This document shows, piece after piece, positions 1 through 7,142 of a stretch of DNA of 64,000 nucleotides; position 1 is the stretch's first letter, and each line of letters begins with the position of its first letter. Source of the DNA: Terriglobia bacterium (GTDB lineage: Bacteria > Acidobacteriota > Terriglobia > Terriglobales > Acidobacteriaceae); assembly GCA_020073565.1 (NCBI GenBank), contig JAIQEY010000028.1, positions 17,220 to 81,219 of the forward strand, read 5' to 3'. The notes under the pieces are model-generated. The model saw nothing but the letters and a program-made list of their open reading frames with translations, was not told where the DNA came from and searched no databases. Made by a program: the position numbers and the translations under genes.

Positions 1-296
1 TGTCCGGATGTCCCTCGGTGACCGATTCCGAGGTAAAGAGAAAACGATTGGTTGCTGGCAAGCTGGTATCTCCTCAAAAGGTAACTTCGAGCCCAATTCG
101 TCCGCAAAGGCAGGCTTGTAGTCCGAATGGCGGTTGGCCGGGAGGCGGACTCATTGTCTTCAAAACGGTAACAGAGTTGACGGTACCGGCGCAACGAAAT
201 TGGCCGGGCCGGAGGGGGGTGAACATTGAGTGGTGTCGGAGGTTCATTGAATGGGTCACCGGACGCGCTAAACGGAAGAAAAGAAAGAAGGAAGAC
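1..296. other. intergenic, no gene recognised
   Basis: Nothing coding could be supported here. The stretch lies downstream of the leftward RodZ-like gene, and short open frames on both strands look random. No clear terminator hairpin with a T-run was seen. The window edge cuts whatever lies to the left. Confidence 0.5.
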
Positions 297-1211
297 TTAC
301 TGTGCCGGCGGCGGCACCGGACTGTTCGAGGCGACGCCGTCCGGGCCCAAAGTAATGGTCCTGACTTCGCCGGGCTTGCCCGGTCGTTCGAGTCTTGTTC
401 CGTTGAAGAGCAGGTCGATGCCGCCCGCGTTTCCGGCTTTCACGATGACCTCCTTGCGGCCCCGGACCGCCCGCTGATTGCCAGCGGCGAGTATGCCGGA
501 ATAGATGATTCGGCCGTCGGAGGTGATAGAAGTCCAGGAGGGTTCCCGAGCCTGGACAACGACGAGGAACCCGCCCGCCGCCGGTGGGACGGCGTTTTCC
601 GGCTGCTTTTTTGCAGGAACCGTTCCCGCGGTGTGCGCGCTGGTCGGCGTGACTTGGGGAGACGAACTTACGGTCGAGCGAACGGGCGTGGGTGCAACGG
701 AATCCTTGTCTCGATCCGTGGTGGACGAGCTCAGTGCGGTCGGTGCAGGTTGCGTGTTTTCGACCAATTGCTGAGACGCCGGGGCCCGGGGAGGAGACTG
801 TGCGGCCGCGCCGTCCTGCTTCTTCTGACGATGACTCCAGATCGAAAGCGCGAGCGCGGCTAACAATAGAATTGCAGCGAACATGCCCCAGGGCAACTGG
901 CGCGGTGGAGTACCAGCGCGGGCGTCGATTTGCGGAACCGTTTCTTCCGGGGGTAATTCCGGTTGGACGGGGGGAGCGTCGCCGCTTGCTTCCAGGTATT
1001 CGGCTACGGTTTGATCTTCATCCAGGCCGAGGTGGCGGGCGTAGGCACGCACAAACCCCTTGTTGAAAATGCCTCCTGGCAACTGGTTGAACTTACCTTC
1101 CTCGAGGGCCTGGAGCATGCGGGTGCCGATCTTGGTGGACTGAGAGATCTGTTCGAGCGTGATGTTGCGCTTTTCGCGCTCGCGCCTCAGGTTGTCTCCA
1201 AAGGAAGGCAC
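297..1211 (-). CDS. RodZ-like HTH / DUF4115 membrane protein
   Basis: Membrane-anchored helix-turn-helix protein of the RodZ/DUF4115 type, a family that in rods links MreB filaments to the cell-elongation machinery. The 304-residue product begins with a Cro/CI-like HTH (about residues 4-75, motif TLEQISQSTKIGTRML). A Pro-rich stretch follows, then one membrane span near 108-127 (WGMFAAILLLAALALSIW), a long Ala/Pro/Ser/Thr-rich periplasmic linker and a C-terminal beta-rich domain (about 225-300). The start is GTG, with GGAG seven bases upstream. mreBCD lies 27 kb away, so a link to MreB rests on the family and not on neighbours. A plain membrane-bound HTH regulator is the alternative. Confidence 0.85.
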   Translation of the reverse strand: MPSFGDNLRREREKRNITLEQISQSTKIGTRMLQALEEGKFNQLPGGIFNKGFVRAYARHLGLDEDQTVAEYLEASGDAPPVQPELPPEETVPQIDARAGTPPRQLPWGMFAAILLLAALALSIWSHRQKKQDGAAAQSPPRAPASQQLVENTQPAPTALSSSTTDRDKDSVAPTPVRSTVSSSPQVTPTSAHTAGTVPAKKQPENAVPPAAGGFLVVVQAREPSWTSITSDGRIIYSGILAAGNQRAVRGRKEVIVKAGNAGGIDLLFNGTRLERPGKPGEVRTITLGPDGVASNSPVPPPAQ

Positions 1212-1408
1212 ACTAAGTCTCCGGTTCGGATCGGATGGCGGTGGCCATTTTACTCTGTGACGATGGCATCATGGTAGGCCATTTGGGCCGACGGGCGCAG
1301 ATTCCGGTTGACCGGGGCAGGTTAGCGCGGGTGGTTCTGGTTACCAACGTTCGTTGCTCGGCGGACGGAGCCAAACTTATAATCGGATATCTTCCACCTA
1401 CTGGGTGA

Positions 1409-1465
1409 CGGACAGGAGTGTTCGCGCCCGAGAACGCGGGCAGGAGTGCCCGCGCTACACGACGA
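1409..1465 (+). repeat. family B palindromes, two in tandem
   Basis: Two adjacent small palindromes. The first reads GGACAGGAGTGTTCGCGCC (1410-1428, imperfect). The second is GCGGGC-AGGAGT-GCCCGC followed by GCTACACG (1436-1460). The loop AGGA(A/G)T and the trailing CTACA/CCACA recur at 2681, 16408, 22119 and 57234. The second copy runs to within eight bases of the diguanylate cyclase start. Confidence 0.7.
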
Positions 1466-1472
1466 GGAGTTG

Positions 1473-2525
1473 ATGACGGAGGCTGCAGGTACATCCCCAG
1501 TTCGCCTGTCGCAAGAGCTGACCATCTTTCATGATGTCGCGAAGGCGCTGACCTCGTCGCTCGACCTGGACTCCATCCTGCAGACCATCATGGAAAAGAT
1601 GGCGGAATACTTCCGCCCGGATACCTGGTCGCTGCTGATGGTGGATGAGGAGAAGAATGAACTTTACTTCGCCATTGCCGTGGGTGCGGCGGCGGAAGTA
1701 CTGGCGGATGCGCGGGTAAAAGTGGGTGAAGGAATTGCGGGCTGGGTAGCGAAGCACGGCGAGGCCCTGATTGTGCCCGACGTGCAGAGCGATCCGCGGT
1801 TCTCTCCCCGGCTCGACGAGTTGACCCGCTGGCAGACGCGCTCCATCATCTGCGTGCCGTTGCGCTCGAAACACCGCGTGTTGGGCGTGATCCAGTTGGT
1901 CAATGTGAACGTCGAGGGCCTGAGCGAGCAGGAAATGTTCTTCCTGCAGGCGTTGTGCGACTACGCCGCCATTTCCATCGAGAATGCGCGCGCCGTCGAG
2001 AAGATTCAGGAACTCACCATTACGGACGACTGCACGGGCCTGTTCAACGCCCGCCATCTTTACAAGACGCTGGAAACCGAAGTCTACCGCTCGGCGCGCT
2101 TCGGCTATCAGTTCAGCGTCATCTTCATCGATCTCGACCACTTCAAGCAGGTCAACGACACGCATGGACACCTGATCGGAAGCCGGCTGCTGAATGAAAT
2201 CGGGTACCTGATCAAGGCGCAGTTGCGGCTGATTGATTTTGCCTTCCGCTATGGGGGCGACGAGTTCGTGGTGTTGCTGCCCCAGACAAGCAAAGATCAG
2301 GCGGTGGTAGTGGCGAAACGCCTGCAGGACTCTCTGCGCACGGGGCGTTTCTGCGTCGAACAAGGATTGAATCTGAATGTTCGCGCCAGCATGGGCCTGG
2401 CTAGCTTTCCCAACGATGCCCAGACTCCGCACGACATCATCCGGCAGGCCGACGAGATGATGTACGTAGTGAAGAACACGACCCGGGACAATATTGGAAT
2501 TGCCTCCCGGGGATTGATGGAATAG
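1473..2525 (+). CDS. GAF domain diguanylate cyclase
   Basis: Predicted to make cyclic di-GMP from two GTP under control of an N-terminal GAF sensor (about residues 15-175). The C-terminal GGDEF domain carries the intact active-site motif (RYGGDEF, GGDEF at 261-265). An RxxD inhibitory site (RLID, 252-255) lies exactly five residues before it, so product feedback is expected. No transmembrane segment is present, so the enzyme should be cytoplasmic. ATG at 1473 was chosen because GAGGAG lies just upstream. An in-frame GTG at 1446 would fall inside a palindromic repeat. The gene stands alone, divergent from the RodZ-like gene. What the GAF domain binds cannot be read from the sequence. Confidence 0.9.
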   Translation: MTEAAGTSPVRLSQELTIFHDVAKALTSSLDLDSILQTIMEKMAEYFRPDTWSLLMVDEEKNELYFAIAVGAAAEVLADARVKVGEGIAGWVAKHGEALIVPDVQSDPRFSPRLDELTRWQTRSIICVPLRSKHRVLGVIQLVNVNVEGLSEQEMFFLQALCDYAAISIENARAVEKIQELTITDDCTGLFNARHLYKTLETEVYRSARFGYQFSVIFIDLDHFKQVNDTHGHLIGSRLLNEIGYLIKAQLRLIDFAFRYGGDEFVVLLPQTSKDQAVVVAKRLQDSLRTGRFCVEQGLNLNVRASMGLASFPNDAQTPHDIIRQADEMMYVVKNTTRDNIGIASRGLME

Positions 2526-2906
2526 TCGTGTGTCGAGAGTCGTCGGTCAGTCATTCCTCTGAAAACTAAGGGTGTAGGTAGGGACTGGGGAATCCCCGCG
2601 TCTTAAGAGCGGGGCTAGGGCGGCGGATGTTCCACCAGATCAAAGTCACAGGGGAGGCCAGCCGCGCCACGCCAAGACTCGCGGGCAGGTATGCCCGCGC
2701 CGGACGGGTTGAATGCAATGTTTTGCCATATTGTTTGGGAACTTCGAATTTGAGTTGTCTTTCTTGCTTGACTTCGGAGTCGGAATGATGCTGAATGGTG
2801 CACCGCAAGCGTTTCCGGCTCCGCCCCCCACGTCTGCCGGCTACTACCGTCAATAGTTTCTAGAAGACAGTCACAGGTCTTTTCGGTTAACCCATCAGGA
2901 GAGATC
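2526..2906. other. intergenic with palindromes, no gene
   Basis: About 380 bases between the cyclase and the protease. It holds a palindrome CCCCGC...GCGGGG (2594-2614, centre TCTTAAGA) and a family B palindrome at 2681. No convincing coding frame is present. The last bases carry the protease ribosome site, AGGAGAG four bases before its ATG. Confidence 0.5.
2681..2701 (+). repeat. family B palindrome
   Basis: GCGGGC-AGGTAT-GCCCGC followed by GCC. It has the same stem as the copies at 1436, 16408 and 57234, with one loop substitution. Confidence 0.7.
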
Positions 2907-5738
2907 ATGAAGAATCGTTTTGTTTGCAAGTCTGCACTCCCAATCCTAGTGGCGATCGTGTTCGCGGCGATCGTACTCTCACCGGCGCACGCACAGTCTA
3001 CCTCCCAACCTACAATCGTTGGCCCTACGGCCCTTACCAGTTCGGCTCGCGCGCAGATCGCCAATCTGATTGCCGAGAAGGAATCCCGGACACCGGCGCA
3101 ACGCAAGATCGGTTCCAGCCTGATTTACAAGATGAAGATGCGGCAAGGCATCAATCTGCTTCCCAACGCGGGAGCATTGAAGTCGGTTGTGCCGCAACGG
3201 ACCGATGGTCGGGTCGAGGTTCAAATCCGCGGGCAGATCACGAAATCACTCATTACCGCGGTCGAGAAATCTGGCGGCAAGGTACTTGACGGGCACCTGA
3301 ATGGTCCGCTGCTGCGGGCGCTCGTTCCGATCGGTTCGATCGAAGGTCTGGCCCAGCACTCCGAGGTGCGGGGAATTCACGAAGCGTTTTCGGCGGCGAC
3401 GCAGCAGCAACTGGCCAAGATGCGGGCTGAGAATCTGCGTGGACGCCTGACGACAGCTGTCCAACAAGTACAAAGCAAGGGTGGCATGGCGCCGGCGGCG
3501 ACGTTAGGAGTCGACGATCGGGGTTCGGTTACCTCGCAGGGCGTAACGGCGCACCGCGCCGATGAAGCACTGCATACCTTTGGCGCAACCGGGGCGGGCG
3601 TAAGAATCGGCGTGCTTTCCGACAGCGACGACTACAAGGAACAATCCATCTCTACCGGCGATCTTCCGGGGGACACGATCACGGTGCCGGGGCAGGACGG
3701 ACGTCCGGGCTCGGGCGAAGGTACGGCCATGATGGAGATCGTGCACGACATGGCGCCCGGCGCGCAGCTTTTCTTTGCGACGGCCTTCAATAGTCCGGAG
3801 AGTTTCGCCGACAACATCCGGACGCTGCGCTTCACGTATCACTGCGACATCATCGTCGACGATGTAATTTATTACTTCGAATCGCCGTATCAGGACGACA
3901 TCATCGCCCACGCGGTGAACGACGTGATCGCCGACGGCGGCCTCTATTTCTCCTCGGCCGGGAACCAGGGCAATGCGGACGATGGGACATCGGGCACTTG
4001 GGAAGGTGACTTCAAGAAAGCGAAGAATGGCCTCGCCGCTCTTCCCGCGGGCTACGAAGTTCACAATTTCGGCGGCGGAGTGATTTCGAACCGGGTTGAT
4101 CTGATCGGCGGTCCGCTCATTCTGCACTGGTCCGATCCTGGATCGCTGGACAATCCACAGGCCGCGGACGATTACGATTTGTTTGTCCTCGACTTTGATC
4201 TCAAGAATGTCGCGGTCGCATCCACCGATATCCAGGATGGAACCGGCCTGCCCTTTGAATTCCTGGGCTATTACATTCCCAGCAACTACCAAGTGGTGGT
4301 GGCCAGGAAACAGGGGGCGACCGATCGCGCCATTCGGACCGTGCTTTTCGGAGGTGAGTTGGCGCTGGCCACGGGTGGCGCCACCTATGGCCACAATTCG
4401 GCCGCGGGAGCCTATGGAGTGGCTGCTGTCGACGTAGCTGAGGCGGAAGGCGGTCCATTCACGGGCGGCCCCACCAATCCGGTGGAATTCTACAGCGCGG
4501 ATGGCTTCCGGCGCGTGTTTTTCGACCAGAACGGCAATGCCTACAAGCCGGGTAAATATCTTTTCAAAAACGGCGGCGGGCAGGTAAGAAAGAAGCCGGA
4601 CGTGGCTGCCGCGGACGGTGTTTCGACGACGCTGCCGAGCGGCAGTGGACTGAATCCCTTCTTTGGGACGTCGGCGGCTGCTCCCCATGCAGCTGCGATT
4701 GCTGGCCTGCTGAAATCGGTAAAGCCAACGATGACGCCAACTGCCATTCGTACCCATCTGACCAAGTCGGCTCTCGACAACGAAGCGCCGGGCCTTGATC
4801 GTGACTCGGGCTTTGGCATTGTGGATGCGTTCGCCACGCTCACGCACGCAGCCGCCAAACCCGTACCGTTCCTGGATCTGAGTTCGGTGACCCCAACCGA
4901 AACTACTGGGGATGGGGATGGAATCCTGGAGCCGGGCGAATCGGCTTCGTTGCTGACCGAACTCAAGAATCTGGGAGGAGTCGCGCCCGTTGGTCTGTTG
5001 GGCCTACTCTCGACCACCACCCCGGGCGTGACCGTCGGCAACGGCAGTTCGACGTTCCCGGCGATCTCCCCGTTCGGTGGCACCGGGACGAACAACTCTC
5101 CTTTCACATTCACGCTATCGGGTGGGCTGGCCTGCGGCACGGCGCCGGAGTTCCAGCTGCGTACGAGTTACACGAATGGGCCGCTCAGTCCGCAAACGTT
5201 CACGTTCAAAGTGGCGACGGGCCAGGCGGGCGGCGCTCCGGTTGCAACGTCGTATACGGGTTCGCCGGTTCCGATTCCTGACGACACCCCAGCGGGGGTC
5301 GACGTTCCGATCACGGTCAGCGGCTTCCCCGGTGCGTTGGCGAAGCTGCGCTTCTCGATCGATGGCACATCGTGTACAACCGATGTTGGTGCGACCACGG
5401 TGGGCCTCGACCATAGCTGGGTGGGAGATTTGATTCTCACCCTGACCTCTCCGTCCGGAACCAGGGTGACTCTGGCCAATCGTCCAGGCGGAACGGGCAA
5501 CAGCGGGAACAACTTCTGCCAGACGGTGCTGGACGACTCCGGGGCGAGTTCGATTCAGAGCATCACGTCGGCCGGCGCTCCTTTCACTGGGACGTTCAGC
5601 CCCGCCAGTCCACTGGCGGCGTTCAACGGCGAAGACCCCAATGGCACCTGGACCCTGAACGTGTCGGACAACGCGTTCATCGATACCGGCAGCGTACGGG
5701 CGTTCACGCTTTCCATGGATGGATTCGTGTGTAATTGA
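2907..5738 (+). CDS. secreted S8-type serine peptidase with P-domain
   Basis: Exported subtilase-like protease, 943 residues. A signal peptide is clear (hydrophobic 11-25, cleavage near AHAQ at 27-30), followed by a propeptide-like region. The catalytic fold runs from about 225 to 650: Asp in GVLSDSDD (239-241), oxyanion Asn in SAGNQG (353) and nucleophile Ser in FGTSAAAP (589). Where subtilisins have His-Gly-Thr this protein reads Glu-Gly-Thr (E271), followed by MEIVHDMAPGA with Asp281. That suggests a Glu-type active site as in sedolisins. The C-terminal ~130 residues form a proprotein-convertase P-domain (DHSWVGDLILTL, DPNGTWTLNVSD), usual in secreted proteases. It is monocistronic, with a terminator just after it. 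Confidence 0.88.
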   Translation: MKNRFVCKSALPILVAIVFAAIVLSPAHAQSTSQPTIVGPTALTSSARAQIANLIAEKESRTPAQRKIGSSLIYKMKMRQGINLLPNAGALKSVVPQRTDGRVEVQIRGQITKSLITAVEKSGGKVLDGHLNGPLLRALVPIGSIEGLAQHSEVRGIHEAFSAATQQQLAKMRAENLRGRLTTAVQQVQSKGGMAPAATLGVDDRGSVTSQGVTAHRADEALHTFGATGAGVRIGVLSDSDDYKEQSISTGDLPGDTITVPGQDGRPGSGEGTAMMEIVHDMAPGAQLFFATAFNSPESFADNIRTLRFTYHCDIIVDDVIYYFESPYQDDIIAHAVNDVIADGGLYFSSAGNQGNADDGTSGTWEGDFKKAKNGLAALPAGYEVHNFGGGVISNRVDLIGGPLILHWSDPGSLDNPQAADDYDLFVLDFDLKNVAVASTDIQDGTGLPFEFLGYYIPSNYQVVVARKQGATDRAIRTVLFGGELALATGGATYGHNSAAGAYGVAAVDVAEAEGGPFTGGPTNPVEFYSADGFRRVFFDQNGNAYKPGKYLFKNGGGQVRKKPDVAAADGVSTTLPSGSGLNPFFGTSAAAPHAAAIAGLLKSVKPTMTPTAIRTHLTKSALDNEAPGLDRDSGFGIVDAFATLTHAAAKPVPFLDLSSVTPTETTGDGDGILEPGESASLLTELKNLGGVAPVGLLGLLSTTTPGVTVGNGSSTFPAISPFGGTGTNNSPFTFTLSGGLACGTAPEFQLRTSYTNGPLSPQTFTFKVATGQAGGAPVATSYTGSPVPIPDDTPAGVDVPITVSGFPGALAKLRFSIDGTSCTTDVGATTVGLDHSWVGDLILTLTSPSGTRVTLANRPGGTGNSGNNFCQTVLDDSGASSIQSITSAGAPFTGTFSPASPLAAFNGEDPNGTWTLNVSDNAFIDTGSVRAFTLSMDGFVCN

Positions 5739-5772
5739 CGACCAACTAGGTTTCGTCGGCTGATCTATCTTA

Positions 5773-5818
5773 GCCCCATCTCTTCGCGGAAGGCCGCGGA
5801 AGATGGGGCGTTTTTCTT
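5773..5818 (+). terminator. Rho-independent terminator after the protease
   Basis: A strong hairpin, CCCCATCTCTTCGCGG paired with GCCGCGGAAGATGGGG around an AAG loop and followed by CGTTTTTCTT, starts 35 bases after the protease stop. It is the clearest intrinsic terminator in the window. Confidence 0.85.
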
Positions 5819-5912
5819 GCCCACATCTGAGGAAGAAGCGGATTCGCGGAGTGAGAATGCCACTGCAGATCCTCATCGCTGCGCGCCTCTCGGCATGACG
5901 AGGTAGCAAGTT

Positions 5913-5942
5913 CGCGGACAAGAGCCGCGCGCCACACGGCTA
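5913..5942 (+). repeat. family B-like palindrome overlapping a stop codon
   Basis: GCGG-ACAAGAG-CCGC followed by GCGCCACACGGCTA. The right flank matches that of the copy at 22119 (CTACACGGCTA). Its final CTA is the complement of the TAG stop of the leftward gene ending at 5940. Confidence 0.6.
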
Positions 5943-7001
5943 TTGTTTTTGGCGGTTCTGGAGATCTTTGGGCTGGTCGGGTTTGGGTTGTGATTCGCGC
6001 GGATCGGGTTTCCACGCGAGGGTGTTGGCGGGGGCGGAGGGGTTCACGCCGAAGTCCCACACGTAGAGATTCATCCCTTCCTTGCCGAGCATCTCAGCGA
6101 CAGCATATTCCCCGGACGGCAAAGGCTCGGTGGGGGTGAGCTTGACCCAGCCTCCGGTCATGGGTGTGACGGTCGCGGCAACGAAGCGCTCGTCGGCCTT
6201 CATCTTTCCGGTAACGGCAATCTTGATTCCTCCTGCAACGCGCTTGCCGCCTTTAACCTCGGCGCGAATGATCTTGAAGCGATCGGTGGGAGACAGAGGA
6301 GCGGACTGGTTCTTCGAGTCTGAGGGTGCGGGAACTTCCCCGCCCAAGGCGATCTTGGACGGGGCACCCTCGGAGCCCGGGTCACCCTCGACGTTGATGT
6401 AGATCGAAGGCACGCTTGTGTGCGATTGAATCTTCGCGTGCTCTCCGGGAAGCTCGATCGTCTGCTTGGCGCTGGCCAGGGGATTGATGGTGGCGCGCAG
6501 GATGTTGGTCTTCATGTTCTTGTTGAGCTCTCCGCCGGACTGTTGCAGTTCGGCTAACTGCGGCTCGTTCTGAAAAGTGTCGAGCAGGAAGATGCCGCCA
6601 TCGTCGGGCAGGCGCAGCCCGGGCGCGACGTGCGGGGAGCGGGCGTCTTCCGCTTTCTGCTCGGCTTCGAGTTCCTTGTCGAGTTGGATGGCCTCGGGGG
6701 CGGGCGCACCTTGCAGGCGGCCCTGCTCGTATTTTTCGGTGGCGTCCCAGTCGACGAGCGACTTGGGGACGTCCTCCCACTCGCCGCGCTCGGCGCTGAA
6801 GTAGTGGACACGCTCACCTTTGATTTCGTACTTGGTGACGGACTGGAAGGAACCGTCTTTCAGAATGATGCGCTTGGCGAGGGTCTGGGCGGTCGCGGGG
6901 ATTTGGGACAGGGAAACGACTAACATGACGACGGCGCTGAGAAGGACGGGCGGGGACGCCCGTCTCTGTATGTGCAGCATCCTGCCGATGAATGAATTCA
7001 T
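5940..7001 (-). CDS. exported hypothetical protein
   Basis: Not recognised. From the ATG at 7001 the product is about 353 residues with a signal peptide: basic n-region GRMLHIQRR, hydrophobic core VLLSAVVMLVVSLS, cleavage near ATAQ. An N-terminal beta-like segment reads LKDGSFQSVTKYEIKGERVH, then WEDVPKSLVDWDATEKYE, which resembles small exported Acidobacteria proteins. The C-terminal half is Pro/Lys/Gln-rich with no domain I can name. The n-region arginines lie in a palindromic repeat (6945-6970), and the TAG stop lies in another. Upstream in-frame ATGs at 7013 and 7073 are possible; none has a good ribosome site. Confidence 0.65.
   Translation of the reverse strand: MNSFIGRMLHIQRRASPPVLLSAVVMLVVSLSQIPATAQTLAKRIILKDGSFQSVTKYEIKGERVHYFSAERGEWEDVPKSLVDWDATEKYEQGRLQGAPAPEAIQLDKELEAEQKAEDARSPHVAPGLRLPDDGGIFLLDTFQNEPQLAELQQSGGELNKNMKTNILRATINPLASAKQTIELPGEHAKIQSHTSVPSIYINVEGDPGSEGAPSKIALGGEVPAPSDSKNQSAPLSPTDRFKIIRAEVKGGKRVAGGIKIAVTGKMKADERFVAATVTPMTGGWVKLTPTEPLPSGEYAVAEMLGKEGMNLYVWDFGVNPSAPANTLAWKPDPRESQPKPDQPKDLQNRQKQ
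6945..6970 (+). repeat. palindrome inside a coding region
   Basis: GACGGGCG-GGGA-CGCCCGTC followed by TCTGTA, related to the copies at 17068 and 19585. It is read in frame on the minus strand as QRRASPP in the signal-peptide region of the gene ending at 5940. Confidence 0.6.
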
Positions 7002-7117
7002 GCCGCGGAACATTATCGGTCTTTTCTTGTGCTTCTGGAAGGTTAGATGCGTGCGGTCGGGTATGCTTCGCACAAAAAGAGTCCTGGGGAGGACGGGCGA
7101 GGTCGCAGGTTGGAGTG

Positions 7118-7140
7118 GCCGGCGAGACGCCGGCGCTACC
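7118..7140 (+). repeat. palindrome at the ppc 3' end
   Basis: GCCGGCG-AGA-CGCCGGC followed by GCTACC, two bases beyond the stop of the leftward ppc gene. It has the family B layout: GC stem, purine loop, then CTAC. Confidence 0.55.
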
Positions 7141-7142
7141 TT

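Noticed and set aside
18..863. Long plus-strand open frame opposite the RodZ-like gene
   Set aside because: Arg/Gly-rich translation without domain features; it is the complement of a clear HTH/DUF4115 gene.
3504..4847. 447-codon minus-strand open frame inside the protease
   Set aside because: The protease on the other strand has signal peptide, active-site motifs and P-domain; the reverse frame is a high-GC shadow.
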